Assembly: GCA_964632945.1 (NCBI GenBank)
Contig: CAZWCX010000148.1
Location: 1 to 15,692, forward strand
Source: CAZWCX01 sp964632945
GTDB lineage: Bacteria > Planctomycetota > MHYJ01 > WSZJ01 > CAZWCX01
Direction of reading: 5' to 3'
Length of the DNA: 15,692 bases
Shown: positions 6,451-15,692 of the stretch, in pieces
How positions within the stretch are numbered: the stretch's first letter is position 1
How the letters are laid out: every line of letters begins with the position of its first letter
Position numbers and translations under genes: made by a program
Notes under the pieces: model-generated
Seen by the model: only the letters and a program-made list of their open reading frames with translations
What the model was told of the DNA's origin: nothing
The model's database searches: none

Positions 6451-7878
6451 CTAGGCAAGAATCTTGCGCACGGCCTTGAGGATGGTCACGTCCTCGCCCG
6501 CCTGGATCGTGCGCGGATCGAGCAGACACCGGTCCTTCTTCACCCGCGCGAAGATCGGCGGCTCGGAGCGACGCAGCGCATCGCTGATCTCCTGCGCGGT
6601 CTTCTTTTCCCCGGTGAACGCGACCACCCAGGTGGGCAGATCCTGACCGGGGGTCGAACCGCCGCCCAGTTGCGAACTGTCGCTGCAGACGTCGACCACG
6701 CACCCGGCGATTCCCTTCAATCCGGAAGCCAGCCGGCGCGCACGGACCTTGAGCTCCTCCTCCGACATCGACACCATTCGCAAGGTCGGCACCGACTCGA
6801 AAACGGTGTCCGGATTGCGGTAGTGCTGGAGCGTCGCCTCCAGGGCCGTCAACTGGAGCTTGTCGGGCCGGAGGGCGCGGAAGAGGGGATGGGAGCGGAC
6901 CTTTTCGACCAGGGCCTTCCGCCCCAGGACGATCCCCGCCTGCGGCCCGCCGAGCAGTTTGTCGCCGCTGAAGCACAGGATGTCCGATCCCTGCGCGATG
7001 CTTTCGCCGACGACCGGTTCCCCCTGGATGCCGAAGCGCCTCAGGTCCACGAGGGACCCGGAGCCGACGTCGTGGAAGACGGGGATGTCGTGCTTGCGAC
7101 CCAACGCCGTCATTTCCTCGAGGGCGGGTTCCTCGGTGAAGCCGACGATCCGGTAGTTGGAGGTGTGCACCACCATGAGCAGCGCGGTCGCCGGCGTGAT
7201 CGCCTTCTCATAGTCGGACCGGCGCACTTTGTTGGTCGTCCCCACCTCGACCAGCCGCGCGCCGCTCTGCGTCATCACGTCCGGGAGCCGGTAGGAGCCG
7301 CCGATCTCGACCAACTGTCCCCGCGCGACGATGACCTCGCGTCCGGACGCCAGCGCGGCCAGGATGAGCATGGTCGCCGCGGCGTTGTTGTTGACGACGG
7401 TCGCCTTCTCCGCGCCGGTCAGGTCCGCAAGCAGTTGGCTGACGGGCGTCTCGCGATCGCGCCGGTCGTTCGTCGCGGGATCGACCTCCAACAGGCTGTA
7501 CGACGCGTGCTCCTCGAGCACCGCCTTGAGCGTGCGGGACGAGATCACCGCCCGTCCGAGCCCGGTGTGGAGCACGATCCCGGTCGCGTTGATCACATGG
7601 CGGAGCTTGAGCTGACGGCGCTGGTCCAGCTCGGTCGCGAGCCGCTGCACGATGGCGGCCGTCTCGATCGCCTTCTCCGCCTGCTCCGGGTCGGCCGGGG
7701 TGCGACGCAGGGAATCGCGCACCGCGGCGAGGACTTCGCGAATGGCGACCGTCACGGGCGTGCGGCCATGCGCCGCGACCAGCGGGGCCACGGCAGCCTG
7801 ACTCAGCAATTGGTCGACCGAGGGGATGCGGCGGTACAGGGACGAAATCGCGGCAGCGGCGACCTTTTTTTTCGCCAT
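6451..7878 (-). CDS. selA: L-seryl-tRNA(Sec) selenium transferase
   Basis: A 475-aa PLP enzyme that converts seryl-tRNA(Sec) to selenocysteyl-tRNA(Sec) with selenophosphate, in the cytosol and as a large ring oligomer in known bacterial SelA. The N-terminal domain reads RRIPSVDQLLSQ, the tRNA-binding type. The fold-type I core contains INATGIVLHTGLGRA, the NNNAAA stretch and FSGDKLLGGPQAG, where Lys307 is the expected PLP Schiff-base residue. Length is close to the E. coli enzyme. ATG 7878 has a GGAG about 9 nt upstream. A run of eight A follows two codons after the start (MAKKK), a possible slippage site. It lies 88 nt after the TPR gene with a possible own promoter in the gap. selB is present about 3 kb away, but no selC or selD is seen here. 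Confidence 0.96.
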   Translation of the reverse strand: MAKKKVAAAAISSLYRRIPSVDQLLSQAAVAPLVAAHGRTPVTVAIREVLAAVRDSLRRTPADPEQAEKAIETAAIVQRLATELDQRRQLKLRHVINATGIVLHTGLGRAVISSRTLKAVLEEHASYSLLEVDPATNDRRDRETPVSQLLADLTGAEKATVVNNNAAATMLILAALASGREVIVARGQLVEIGGSYRLPDVMTQSGARLVEVGTTNKVRRSDYEKAITPATALLMVVHTSNYRIVGFTEEPALEEMTALGRKHDIPVFHDVGSGSLVDLRRFGIQGEPVVGESIAQGSDILCFSGDKLLGGPQAGIVLGRKALVEKVRSHPLFRALRPDKLQLTALEATLQHYRNPDTVFESVPTLRMVSMSEEELKVRARRLASGLKGIAGCVVDVCSDSSQLGGGSTPGQDLPTWVVAFTGEKKTAQEISDALRRSEPPIFARVKKDRCLLDPRTIQAGEDVTILKAVRKILA

Positions 7879-7922
7879 GGGCTCGGGCTCCGGATACGAT
7901 GCGCGGGTCTTTCAGCCTCCGT

Positions 7923-7950
7923 AGTGTACCCGCGCGTTCGCGCTTGAGAA
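7923..7950 (-). promoter_or_regulatory. Possible selA promoter
   Basis: On the minus strand TTCTCA (7950-7945), a 16-nt spacer and TACACT (7928-7923) lie in the 88-nt gap between the TPR gene and selA. This would start transcription near 7916, 38 nt before the selA ATG. The -35 is poor, so read-through from the TPR gene is an alternative. Confidence 0.35.
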
Positions 7951-7966
7951 CCGAAATCCTCCCCGG

Positions 7967-10873
7967 TCACTTTCCGCCGGCCGGCGGCGGGGACCGGAAA
8001 TCGCGCAGGACGTCCTCCCACCGGGGATCGGGATGGAGGGGATCCAGGTCGGGTTCCTCGGCCGGTTCGGGACCGTCCGGCGTCCGGCCGCGCGCGGCTT
8101 CGCGGAGATGGTGGAAGGCGCGGTCGCGCAGGTCGGCCGCCACCGCGGGATCCAGCGCGCGCGCCGGCTCGTCCCGGCGAAGCCGGCCGGCGCTCTGCAT
8201 GGAGAGCGCGCGCGCCATGCCGAAGTGCACGTCCGCCAGACGACGCCGGCGCTCCGGGTCCGCACCGAACGGTTCCCCATCCGCGGGGGCGGCGGCGCTG
8301 CCGGACCGGGCCAGCGCCGAGAGAAAGGCGGCGTACGCGCCCGCGGCGGCCTGCCCGTCGCCCGCGGCCAGCGCTTCGTCTCCTCGTCCCGCCAGTTCCA
8401 GCAGGCCCCGGATCCGCTCGACCTGGGCGCGCCGGGCGCGGGCCCGGCTCCACGGCTCCCGCAACGCCGATTCCCAGTCCGCCCGCAGCCGCACCGCCGC
8501 CGAGAAGTCCTCGTCCGCCTCCACCCACTCGCCCCGCCGCAGGCGCACCCGCCCCCGCAGGGAGCGGGCTTCCGCGTCCGCCGGATCCAGGCGCGCCGCC
8601 TCCTCCAGGTCCGCGAGCGCGCCGGCCCAGTGCGCGGCCGGATCCTGCGCGAGGGCCTCGAGATTCTCGCCGGCCAGCAGCCGCGCGCGGCCGCGCGCGC
8701 GCCAGCTCCGCGCCTGCGCGGGGTCCGCCGCGATCGCGGCCGTGGCGTCCGTCACGGCGGCCTCAAGAAGTTCGGTCGCCGGCTCTCCGCGATCCCGGAC
8801 CGCTTCCGCCCAATCGAGGCACAGGGTCGCCCGGAGCCACAAGGCTTCGGCATCCCCGGGACGGCGCGCGAGAACCCGGTCGAGGTCCTCGACCGCCGTC
8901 CCCAGGACTTCGCCGGGGTGCTCCCCGCGCCGGATCCGCAGGAGCCCCAACTGCCGGCGCACGCGCCCGCGGGAGCGCTGGGCGTCCACCGACTCCGGTC
9001 GGAGATCCAGCGCACGGTCCAGGTCCCGCTCCGCTTCGAGGTACGCCGCTTCGGGGTCCTCGCCGCGTCGTTCCCGGTCCTGCGCACGATCCAGCTCCAG
9101 TTCCGCCCGCGCCAACCAGACCGCGACGGCGTCGGGGCGGAGATCCGCAACGAGGTCCAGATCCTCCTGGGCGGACGCGAAGAGCGCGGCGGGATCGAGC
9201 CCCCGGCGCGCCGTTTCGCGGGCCGCGAGCGCGCGCACGAGTCCTCGTCCGAAACGGGGAACGGGGTCCCCCGAAGCCGCCTCCAGGGCCCGGGCGTACG
9301 CCTCCTCCGCCGCGCGGATCGACTCCTGAACCTCCTCCCCGCGTCCGAGCCGCACGCGCGCCCAGAATCCCTCCAGAGCGGCCGGAAGGACCCGGACCTC
9401 CTCGCCGTCCGCGGCGAACCGGCGCGCCTCGCGAAAGTCCTCCCGCGCCCGCGCCACGAGGTCCACCGCCTCCCCCCCGCCGTCGTGCTCCGCCACTCCC
9501 CAGGCGTGACCCGCCCGCGCGCGCAGCAGCCAGGTCACCGATTCCTCCGGGGCCCGGCGCAGGGCCTCATCGAAGTCCGCCAGCGCGGCGCGAAACTCCG
9601 CACGCGAATCGAGGCCGGGTACGGTCGGGCTCAGACCACACTCCAGCCGATAGGCCCCCCGCTCCGCCCACGAGCGGGCCCGCTCGGGCGCCAGCTCGAC
9701 GACGCGGTCCAGGTCGGACAACGCGCGGCGGCGGTGATCGGCGGCCGCCCCGGCATCGATCCCCTCCCGCTCCGCCATCGTCCGGCGGCACTGGCTGCGC
9801 AGCCGCCAGGCGAACACGAGCCCCCGGTCCACGGCGAGCAGGCGGTCGAGCGCGGCGATCGCGGCATCGACCCGGCCCGCGCGGAGTTCGAGGACCGCCA
9901 GCCCGACGTACGCTTCGTCGAGCGTCCGATCGACGGCCAAGGCGCGCTCGAAGCGCTCGCGCGCGGCATCCGCATCCGTCTCCTGGTCGCCGGACCACGC
10001 GAGCATCAAGCCGCGGGCGCACTCGAGCCGGGCTTGCGACAGGCCCGGCGCGGCGGGGGCGCGGTTGCCGGCGGGCGCCTCGCTCTCCTCCTCCGGCCCG
10101 GCCGGCGCCGTTTCCCCGCCGTCCGGCAGAGGCTTCAGGCGGGCGAGGTGGGCGCGAATCCCCTCTTCCAGGGCGAGTTGGACGGGATCCGCCGCCGGCG
10201 ACTCCGGTTCCTTCGCGTCCCGGCCCACGGTCGCCTCGAGTCCGGGCTCGGATGCGGCCAGCAGCCGGGCCTGATGCCGGTCGGCCCAGCGCGCGGCATG
10301 GAGACGCGCCAGATCCTCCCCGGCCAGGACGATCCGCTCGTAGCGGGCGGCGAGGTGACCGGGATCGGCGGCCAGCGCGCGATCCAGGGCCTCACGGGCC
10401 TCGTCGCCGCGCAGCAGGACCCGCAGGAGTCGCCCCAGGTGGTAGTGGGGTTCGGCCGGCGCGTGGGCATCCTCCGGAGCGCGCGCGGTGACCGCCGAGA
10501 GCACGGGACGGAAGCGCGCCTCGGCATCGGCGGTCCGCCCTCCCGCGCGGCGGACCAGCAAGGCCGCGTCCACGCACAGGCCGCCCACGAAGCGCAGCTC
10601 ATCGATCCATTCCGCGCGCAGGCGGACGCGCTCCCCACGGGCGTCCTCGGCCCGACGCTCGAGCCGGATCCGCTCGAATCCCGAGTAGGCGAGGTACCCG
10701 GCCGCGGCGAGCGTCGCGGCCGTCAGCCACCGGATCGCCCCGGTTCGCCAACCGCGGTCCCGCCCCGGGGCGGCCGCGGGCGCGGCGCCCGGGGGCCCCG
10801 ATGCGCGCGTCCCCCCCGCGGGCGGCACCGGCAGGCGGGGGGAGTCGGCGGAGTCGGTGGCGGGGGAGGACAT
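7967..10873 (-). CDS. Large membrane-anchored TPR protein
   Basis: A 968-aa protein. After a disordered Pro/Ala/Gly-rich N-terminus comes one hydrophobic helix at about 45-64 (GAIRWLTAATLAAAGYLAYS). From there almost to the end it is a chain of tetratricopeptide-like units, at least a dozen, with the usual Ala/Gly/Leu spacing and ends such as ALAADPGHLAARYE, ALAVDRTLDEAYVGLAVLE and LRRAPEESVTWLLRARAG. No enzyme domain is visible. The single helix suggests a membrane-tethered scaffold facing one compartment. ATG 10873 was chosen over an in-frame GTG at 10885; neither has a good ribosome site. It is divergent from selB and upstream of selA on the same strand. A link to selenocysteine decoding is not shown by the sequence. 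An equally long plus-strand frame exists but is Arg/Pro-rich noise. Confidence 0.85.
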   Translation of the reverse strand: MSSPATDSADSPRLPVPPAGGTRASGPPGAAPAAAPGRDRGWRTGAIRWLTAATLAAAGYLAYSGFERIRLERRAEDARGERVRLRAEWIDELRFVGGLCVDAALLVRRAGGRTADAEARFRPVLSAVTARAPEDAHAPAEPHYHLGRLLRVLLRGDEAREALDRALAADPGHLAARYERIVLAGEDLARLHAARWADRHQARLLAASEPGLEATVGRDAKEPESPAADPVQLALEEGIRAHLARLKPLPDGGETAPAGPEEESEAPAGNRAPAAPGLSQARLECARGLMLAWSGDQETDADAARERFERALAVDRTLDEAYVGLAVLELRAGRVDAAIAALDRLLAVDRGLVFAWRLRSQCRRTMAEREGIDAGAAADHRRRALSDLDRVVELAPERARSWAERGAYRLECGLSPTVPGLDSRAEFRAALADFDEALRRAPEESVTWLLRARAGHAWGVAEHDGGGEAVDLVARAREDFREARRFAADGEEVRVLPAALEGFWARVRLGRGEEVQESIRAAEEAYARALEAASGDPVPRFGRGLVRALAARETARRGLDPAALFASAQEDLDLVADLRPDAVAVWLARAELELDRAQDRERRGEDPEAAYLEAERDLDRALDLRPESVDAQRSRGRVRRQLGLLRIRRGEHPGEVLGTAVEDLDRVLARRPGDAEALWLRATLCLDWAEAVRDRGEPATELLEAAVTDATAAIAADPAQARSWRARGRARLLAGENLEALAQDPAAHWAGALADLEEAARLDPADAEARSLRGRVRLRRGEWVEADEDFSAAVRLRADWESALREPWSRARARRAQVERIRGLLELAGRGDEALAAGDGQAAAGAYAAFLSALARSGSAAAPADGEPFGADPERRRRLADVHFGMARALSMQSAGRLRRDEPARALDPAVAADLRDRAFHHLREAARGRTPDGPEPAEEPDLDPLHPDPRWEDVLRDFRSPPPAGGK

Positions 10874-10908
10874 CCGGGAGCGCACTCGAAGGGCGGGCCA
10901 TGCGCGTC

Positions 10909-10937
10909 ATTCTCCGCCGCCGGTCCCGCAAAGTCAA
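10909..10937 (-). promoter_or_regulatory. Promoter for the TPR gene
   Basis: On the minus strand -35 TTGACT (10937-10932), a 17-nt spacer and -10 GAGAAT (10914-10909) point to a start near 10902, about 30 nt before ATG 10873. The -35 is one arm of the inverted repeat AAGTCAA/TTGACTT at 10931-10955. Confidence 0.5.
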
Positions 10938-10955
10938 GCCGTCCGAATTTGACTT
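10931..10955. repeat. Inverted repeat between divergent TPR and selB genes (possible operator)
   Basis: AAGTCAA (10931-10937) and TTGACTT (10949-10955) form a perfect 7-11-7 dyad in the 152-nt divergent gap. Each arm contains a TTGACT-like -35, so the symmetry may only reflect back-to-back promoters. A regulator site shared by both genes is the alternative. Confidence 0.45.
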
Positions 10956-10974
10956 CCCGGCCCCGGGGGACCGG

Positions 10975-10983
10975 TGGTAGGAT
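10975..10983 (+). promoter_or_regulatory. Extended -10 promoter for selB
   Basis: TGG followed by TAGGAT (10978-10983) matches an extended -10 element, giving a start near 10990 and a leader of about 36 nt. The TTGACT at 10949-10954 is 23 nt away, too far for a normal -35. Confidence 0.4.
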
Positions 10984-11025
10984 CCTCGGACCGCTCGCCC
11001 CGCGGTCCCGCCCTGGACGACGACC

Positions 11026-12960
<1,935 letters not shown>

Positions 12961-12988
12961 CCCCCCCGACCGCAGCCGGAGCGAGTTC

Positions 12989-13447
12989 GTGGCCCGCCTT
13001 CAACACTACCTCTTCGCCCATCGGGTCCTCCCCGATCTGTTTTCCCGGGATCCCCTGCAGATGCTCGCCGCGCTCAAGGGTCCGGATGGACCGGAGCGCC
13101 TGCGCCGCCTCTGGGAGGAGGTCGGCAAGGGCGCGCCTCCCGAGGAGAGGGTGGCGCCCGACGGCTTGACCTGCTCCGATCACGAGTTGAGTCGCGGGCT
13201 CTGGTGCCCGACGCTCGTCGTGGTGATGCCGCCGACGGCGAACGTGGGCGAGGCGATCCTCGCCGCGGCGGTGCTGGCGGGTGGCCCGCGCTACTTTACG
13301 CTGGAGCACGGCCTCGCCCTCCCGGAGGGCGCCCCGCGCACGGTCCTCTGCGAGTGGCGGGCCGGATCGCACCTCAATTACGGCGACGGACCGCCCGCCG
13401 ACGTGACCGCGTTCCTGCAGGCGGTCGAGGACAAGGTGAACGAGTAG
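12989..13447 (+). CDS. Unrecognised 152-aa protein in an operon with selB
   Basis: A soluble 152-aa protein that I cannot assign. The N-terminal half is helical (VLPDLFSRDPLQMLAALKG, ERLRRLWEEVGKG). The C-terminal half alternates strands and helices (CPTLVVVMPPTANVGEAILA, YFTLEHGLALPEG, RTVLCEWRAGSHLNYGD). No signal peptide or membrane segment. GTG 12989 was chosen because GGAG lies 7 nt upstream, and the gene begins 28 nt after selB, implying co-transcription. There is no in-frame UGA. A role in selenium metabolism rests only on position. The gene ends in the convergent gap that holds the large palindrome. Confidence 0.75.
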   Translation: MARLQHYLFAHRVLPDLFSRDPLQMLAALKGPDGPERLRRLWEEVGKGAPPEERVAPDGLTCSDHELSRGLWCPTLVVVMPPTANVGEAILAAAVLAGGPRYFTLEHGLALPEGAPRTVLCEWRAGSHLNYGDGPPADVTAFLQAVEDKVNE

Positions 13448-13474
13448 CCGGTCCCGGGGACGCCCGTCGGGCGG

Positions 13475-13636
13475 GTGGGGCTTCAACCTTGATTTCCCAG
13501 GTTGGTCCGGTCGCTTTTCGCGCCGGGCTTCGTTGCTCGTCGTCGGCGATGCACGGGGGCATCGCCTCCTCCTCGCGCCTCGCCGGGCGCGAAAATCGCT
13601 TCGGCCGAACCTAGGATCTCAAGATGGAAGACCCAC
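13475..13636. repeat. Large nested palindrome between convergent genes
   Basis: Arms of about 54 nt (13475-13528 and about 13581-13636) are imperfect inverted copies: the outer 35 positions match at 27, and the inner parts share the TTTTCGCGCC core. Within the loop GGCGATGC/GCATCGCC forms a perfect 8-bp apical hairpin (13545-13566) on a 6-nt loop. The right edge touches the TAG stop of the 173-aa minus-strand gene. It fills almost the whole 188-nt convergent gap and contains no plausible gene. It could be a dispersed MITE-like or REP-like element, a bidirectional terminator or a structured RNA. Confidence 0.75.
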
Positions 13637-14157
13637 TAGCCGAGGAAATGACCCGGCGCCGACGCCGTCTCCACCTTCACCTGACGCCGCCGCGCCTGGA
13701 CGTAGGTTTCGAAGAGCCACGGACCCTCGTGCAGCAGCCCTCGGTACCACCCCGGTCGCCCCGGCTGAGGCATGAAGTCGACGGGCGGGCTCAGGTGAAG
13801 CCCCTCCTGGAACCGGCCGCCGTACACCCGGTGCGCCAGGGCCGTCAGTTCGGCGTAGGTCCGGCCCCAATGCGCGCGCACGCCCGGGGCTTCGGCGAAT
13901 GCGATCGCCGCGGACGCGTCGGCGCGCAGGATGCCCGCGAGGGTCGCCCACTCCGACGGGGTCATGCGCATGGGGCGGTCGTGTACCGGCCAATCGCCGC
14001 GGGCGCACCGCTCGTCGAGGGAGAACGGGCACGCCTCCCGCAACGCCGCGCGCGTGGCGCGGACCGGGATCCGCGTTCCGTCCGTCAGCACCAGGATGCA
14101 TCCTTGCGGAGCTTCCTCGACGGCGAGGAGGCACGGCGGACCGGTCCCGGCTCCCAC
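13636..14157 (-). CDS. Unrecognised 173-aa protein downstream of asnS
   Basis: A 173-aa protein that I do not recognise. It opens with a beta-rich part (GCILVLTDGTRIPVRATRAA), continues with a helical section rich in Ala (TPSEWATLAGILRADASAAI, RTYAELTALAHRVYGG) and ends with an aromatic segment (GWYRGLLHEGPWLFETYVQA). No signal peptide or membrane helix is evident. GTG 14157, 8 nt beyond the asnS stop, is the likely start, as in a translationally coupled pair; the ribosome site is weak and a later start is possible. Its stop codon forms the outer edge of the large palindrome. Co-transcription with asnS is likely; a functional link is not shown. Confidence 0.65.
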   Translation of the reverse strand: MGAGTGPPCLLAVEEAPQGCILVLTDGTRIPVRATRAALREACPFSLDERCARGDWPVHDRPMRMTPSEWATLAGILRADASAAIAFAEAPGVRAHWGRTYAELTALAHRVYGGRFQEGLHLSPPVDFMPQPGRPGWYRGLLHEGPWLFETYVQARRRQVKVETASAPGHFLG

Positions 14158-14165
14158 GGCCGCGC

Positions 14166-15470
14166 CTACGGGTAGATCTTGTGGAGCAGTCGCGGGAACG
14201 GGATGGTCTCCCGCACGTGCTCGGTGCCGGAGATCCACGCCACCGTCCGTTCCACGCCCAGGCCGAACCCGCCGTGCGGGACGCTGCCGTAGCGCCGCAG
14301 GTCGAGATACCACTCGAACGCCTCCTTGGGCAGCTTGTGGAGTTCGATCTGCTTTTCGATGAACTCGAGATCGTCCGCGCGCTGGCCGCCGCCGATGATT
14401 TCCCCCACCCCTTCCGGCGCGAGGACATCGACGCACATCGCCAACCGGTCGTCCTGCGGATCCCGTTTCATGTAGAACGCCTTCACGGCCGCCGGGTAGC
14501 GGTGCACCATCACCGGGCGGTCGAACTTCGCCGACAGCGCGGTTTCGTCGGGCGCGCCGAAGTCTCCCCCCCACGGAAACGGGTGCCCCATCTCCTGCAA
14601 CATCTTCACGGCGTCGTCGTACTGCACGCGCGGGAACGGCTTCCGCACCGATTCAAGGGGCTTCGGATCCCGTTCGAGCACCTTCAGCTCCTCGCCGCAC
14701 TGCTCGAGCGCGCGTTGCACCACGTGGCAAAGGAAGTCCTCCGCCAGGTCCATCACGTCGTCGAGCGAGGCGTAGGCCATTTCGGGCTCCACCATCCAGA
14801 ACTCGGTGAGATGGCGGCGCGTCTTCGACTTTTCGGCGCGAAAGGTGGGGCCGAAGCAATAGACCTTGCCGAACGCCATGGCGCCGGCTTCGGCGTAGAG
14901 CTGTCCGCTCTGGGTCAGGTAAGCCTTGTCCTCGAAGTAGTCGACCTCGAAGAGGGTGGTCGTACCCTCGCAAGCCGACGGAGTGAGGATGGGAGAATCG
15001 ACGAGGAGAAATCCGCGCGAATCGAAGAAGTCGCGGATGGCGCGCACGACCGCGGCGCGGATGCGCAGGACGGCCCCGGGCTTCCGGTGCCGCATGGAGA
15101 GGTGGCGGTGCTCCATCAGGTGGGCGATGCCGTGGGCTTGGAGCGAGATCGGGTATCCTTCCCGCGCCGTGGAGACCACCTGCCCACCCGACACGGGAGA
15201 CAGCTCGAAGCCGCCGACCGCGCGCGGCTCGGCCTTGACCGTACCGGTGACGATGATCGCGGACTCCTGGGGCAGGCGGTCGAAGGTCTTGAACAGCTCC
15301 TCGCCGACCTCCTTCTTCGCCATCACCCCCTGGGCGATCCCGGTGCCGTCGCGCACCTCGAGGAAGAGGAGCTTGCCCGAAGAGCGCTTGTTGTAGAGCC
15401 AGCCCTGGACGTTGACGGTCTGGCCGACGTGGCGGCCCAATTCGCGGATGGGGACGACGGGGGCGGTCAT
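14166..15470 (-). CDS. asnS: Asparaginyl-tRNA synthetase
   Basis: A 434-aa class IIb synthetase that charges tRNA-Asn. The N-terminal OB-fold anticodon-binding domain (about 10-110) includes VGQTVNVQGWLYNKRSSGK and KAEPRAVGGFEL. The catalytic core contains LSMRHRKPGAVLRIRAAVV, PILTPSACEGTTTLFEV and motif 2 FRAEKSKTRRHLTEFWMVEP. The binding region is IIGGGQRADDLE, and motif 3 is GGFGLGVERTVAWISG, ending with the AsnRS-type tail ETIPFPRLLHKIYP. The short length and this tail fit AsnRS better than AspRS. The ATG at 15470 has GCGAGG about 8 nt upstream; an ATG at 15476 is only 2 nt from it, so 15470 is preferred. Upstream lies TTGTTC-18-TACAAT. It is followed by the 173-aa gene. Confidence 0.95.
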   Translation of the reverse strand: MTAPVVPIRELGRHVGQTVNVQGWLYNKRSSGKLLFLEVRDGTGIAQGVMAKKEVGEELFKTFDRLPQESAIIVTGTVKAEPRAVGGFELSPVSGGQVVSTAREGYPISLQAHGIAHLMEHRHLSMRHRKPGAVLRIRAAVVRAIRDFFDSRGFLLVDSPILTPSACEGTTTLFEVDYFEDKAYLTQSGQLYAEAGAMAFGKVYCFGPTFRAEKSKTRRHLTEFWMVEPEMAYASLDDVMDLAEDFLCHVVQRALEQCGEELKVLERDPKPLESVRKPFPRVQYDDAVKMLQEMGHPFPWGGDFGAPDETALSAKFDRPVMVHRYPAAVKAFYMKRDPQDDRLAMCVDVLAPEGVGEIIGGGQRADDLEFIEKQIELHKLPKEAFEWYLDLRRYGSVPHGGFGLGVERTVAWISGTEHVRETIPFPRLLHKIYP

Positions 15471-15517
15471 GGCCATGGCCTCGCTCTGGGGGGACGACGG
15501 GTCGGGAATGGCCCGAG

Positions 15518-15547
15518 ATTGTACGGACGCGCCCCGGGAACGAACAA
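15518..15547 (-). promoter_or_regulatory. Likely asnS promoter
   Basis: On the minus strand -35 TTGTTC (15547-15542), an 18-nt spacer and -10 TACAAT (15523-15518) give a start near 15511 and a leader of about 40 nt before ATG 15470. I see no T-box or other leader structure in that short leader. Confidence 0.5.
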
Positions 15548-15639
15548 GCGATTTCCCGGCGCTCTGCGGGCGAGCGCGTCGGTTGGATCGGCGGTACGGG
15601 CGCAGGCGCATCCTCGCGCCCGCGCTCCGTCCCGGATCC

Positions 15640-15692
15640 CCTAGCCCGGATTATTCATGAAGCCGCGCCAGCGGCTTCGTGAAAAATCCGCC
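15640..15692 (+). repeat. Palindromic intergenic repeat, right copy
   Basis: The arms 15648-15666 and 15671-15689 pair at 17 of 19 positions around a GCCA loop. The sequence begins CCTAGCCCGGAT, identical to the start of the minus-strand reading of 20-68, and ends with the same TTCG-GAA-AATCCG pattern. The element runs to the last base of the window, so its full length cannot be seen. The two copies lie in opposite orientation at the two ends. Confidence 0.7.

Noticed and set aside
7879..7969. Read-through of the TPR gene TGA stop as selenocysteine
   Set aside because: The TGA is followed by a promoter-like and ribosome-site region for selA; no SECIS-like hairpin or conserved motif follows.
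10850..10901. ATG at 10901 (minus) lying right at the predicted transcription start
   Set aside because: It is out of frame with the TPR gene and its frame has no domain pattern.
10874..11025. A tRNA-Sec (selC) gene near selA/selB
   Set aside because: I read the gaps at 7879-7966, 10874-11025 and 13448-13635 for a long-acceptor cloverleaf with anticodon TCA and found none.
15477..15611. Extended asnS start at 15611
   Set aside because: The extension is Arg/Ser-rich without AsnRS features and includes the TACAAT promoter.

Overview
This is a very GC-rich bacterial window (mostly third-position G/C, so antisense frames stay open for long distances). It carries eight to ten ordinary-looking genes, one tRNA and several palindromic intergenic elements. 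The proteins are bacterial: SelA and SelB of the selenocysteine machinery, a GAF/PAS sensor, an antiporter fused to a PTS EIIA domain, and an AsnRS. Nothing fixes the phylum. A GC-rich uncultured lineage such as Planctomycetota is a guess based on style (TPR-rich, fused signalling proteins, weak Shine-Dalgarno use), not a proof.

Layout. 1-68: a palindromic repeat that overlaps the stop of the first gene. 64-1893 (-): a membrane-anchored GAF-GAF-PAS protein ending in a degenerate histidine-kinase dimerisation helix with no ATPase domain; its consensus promoter lies about 270 bp upstream. 2316-2431 (+): promoter and tRNA-Gly(GCC). 2514-4868 (+): cation/proton antiporter + Rossmann + PTS EIIA fusion, probably starting at CTG. 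4943-6004 (+): a STAS-like/HATPase protein, apparently leaderless. 6009-10873 (-): a large TPR protein, selA and a small unknown gene, all in one direction. 11026-13447 (+): selB and an unknown 152-aa gene. 13475-13636: a large nested palindrome in the convergent gap. 13636-15470 (-): asnS followed by an unknown 173-aa gene. 15640-15692: a second copy of the repeat found at the left end.

How it fits together. SelA converts Ser-tRNA(Sec) to Sec-tRNA(Sec) and SelB delivers it to UGA codons, so the organism should decode selenocysteine. The tRNA-Sec gene (selC), selD and any selenoprotein gene are not in this window. selA and selB sit either side of a divergent promoter region and a 2.9-kb TPR gene, and each is followed by a small unrecognised gene. 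The two end repeats are homologous, which suggests (inference) that the window is a contig bounded by a dispersed repeat family. I found no mobile-element genes, CRISPR array or phage genes. The least explained structures are the palindromic elements at both ends and at 13475-13636.
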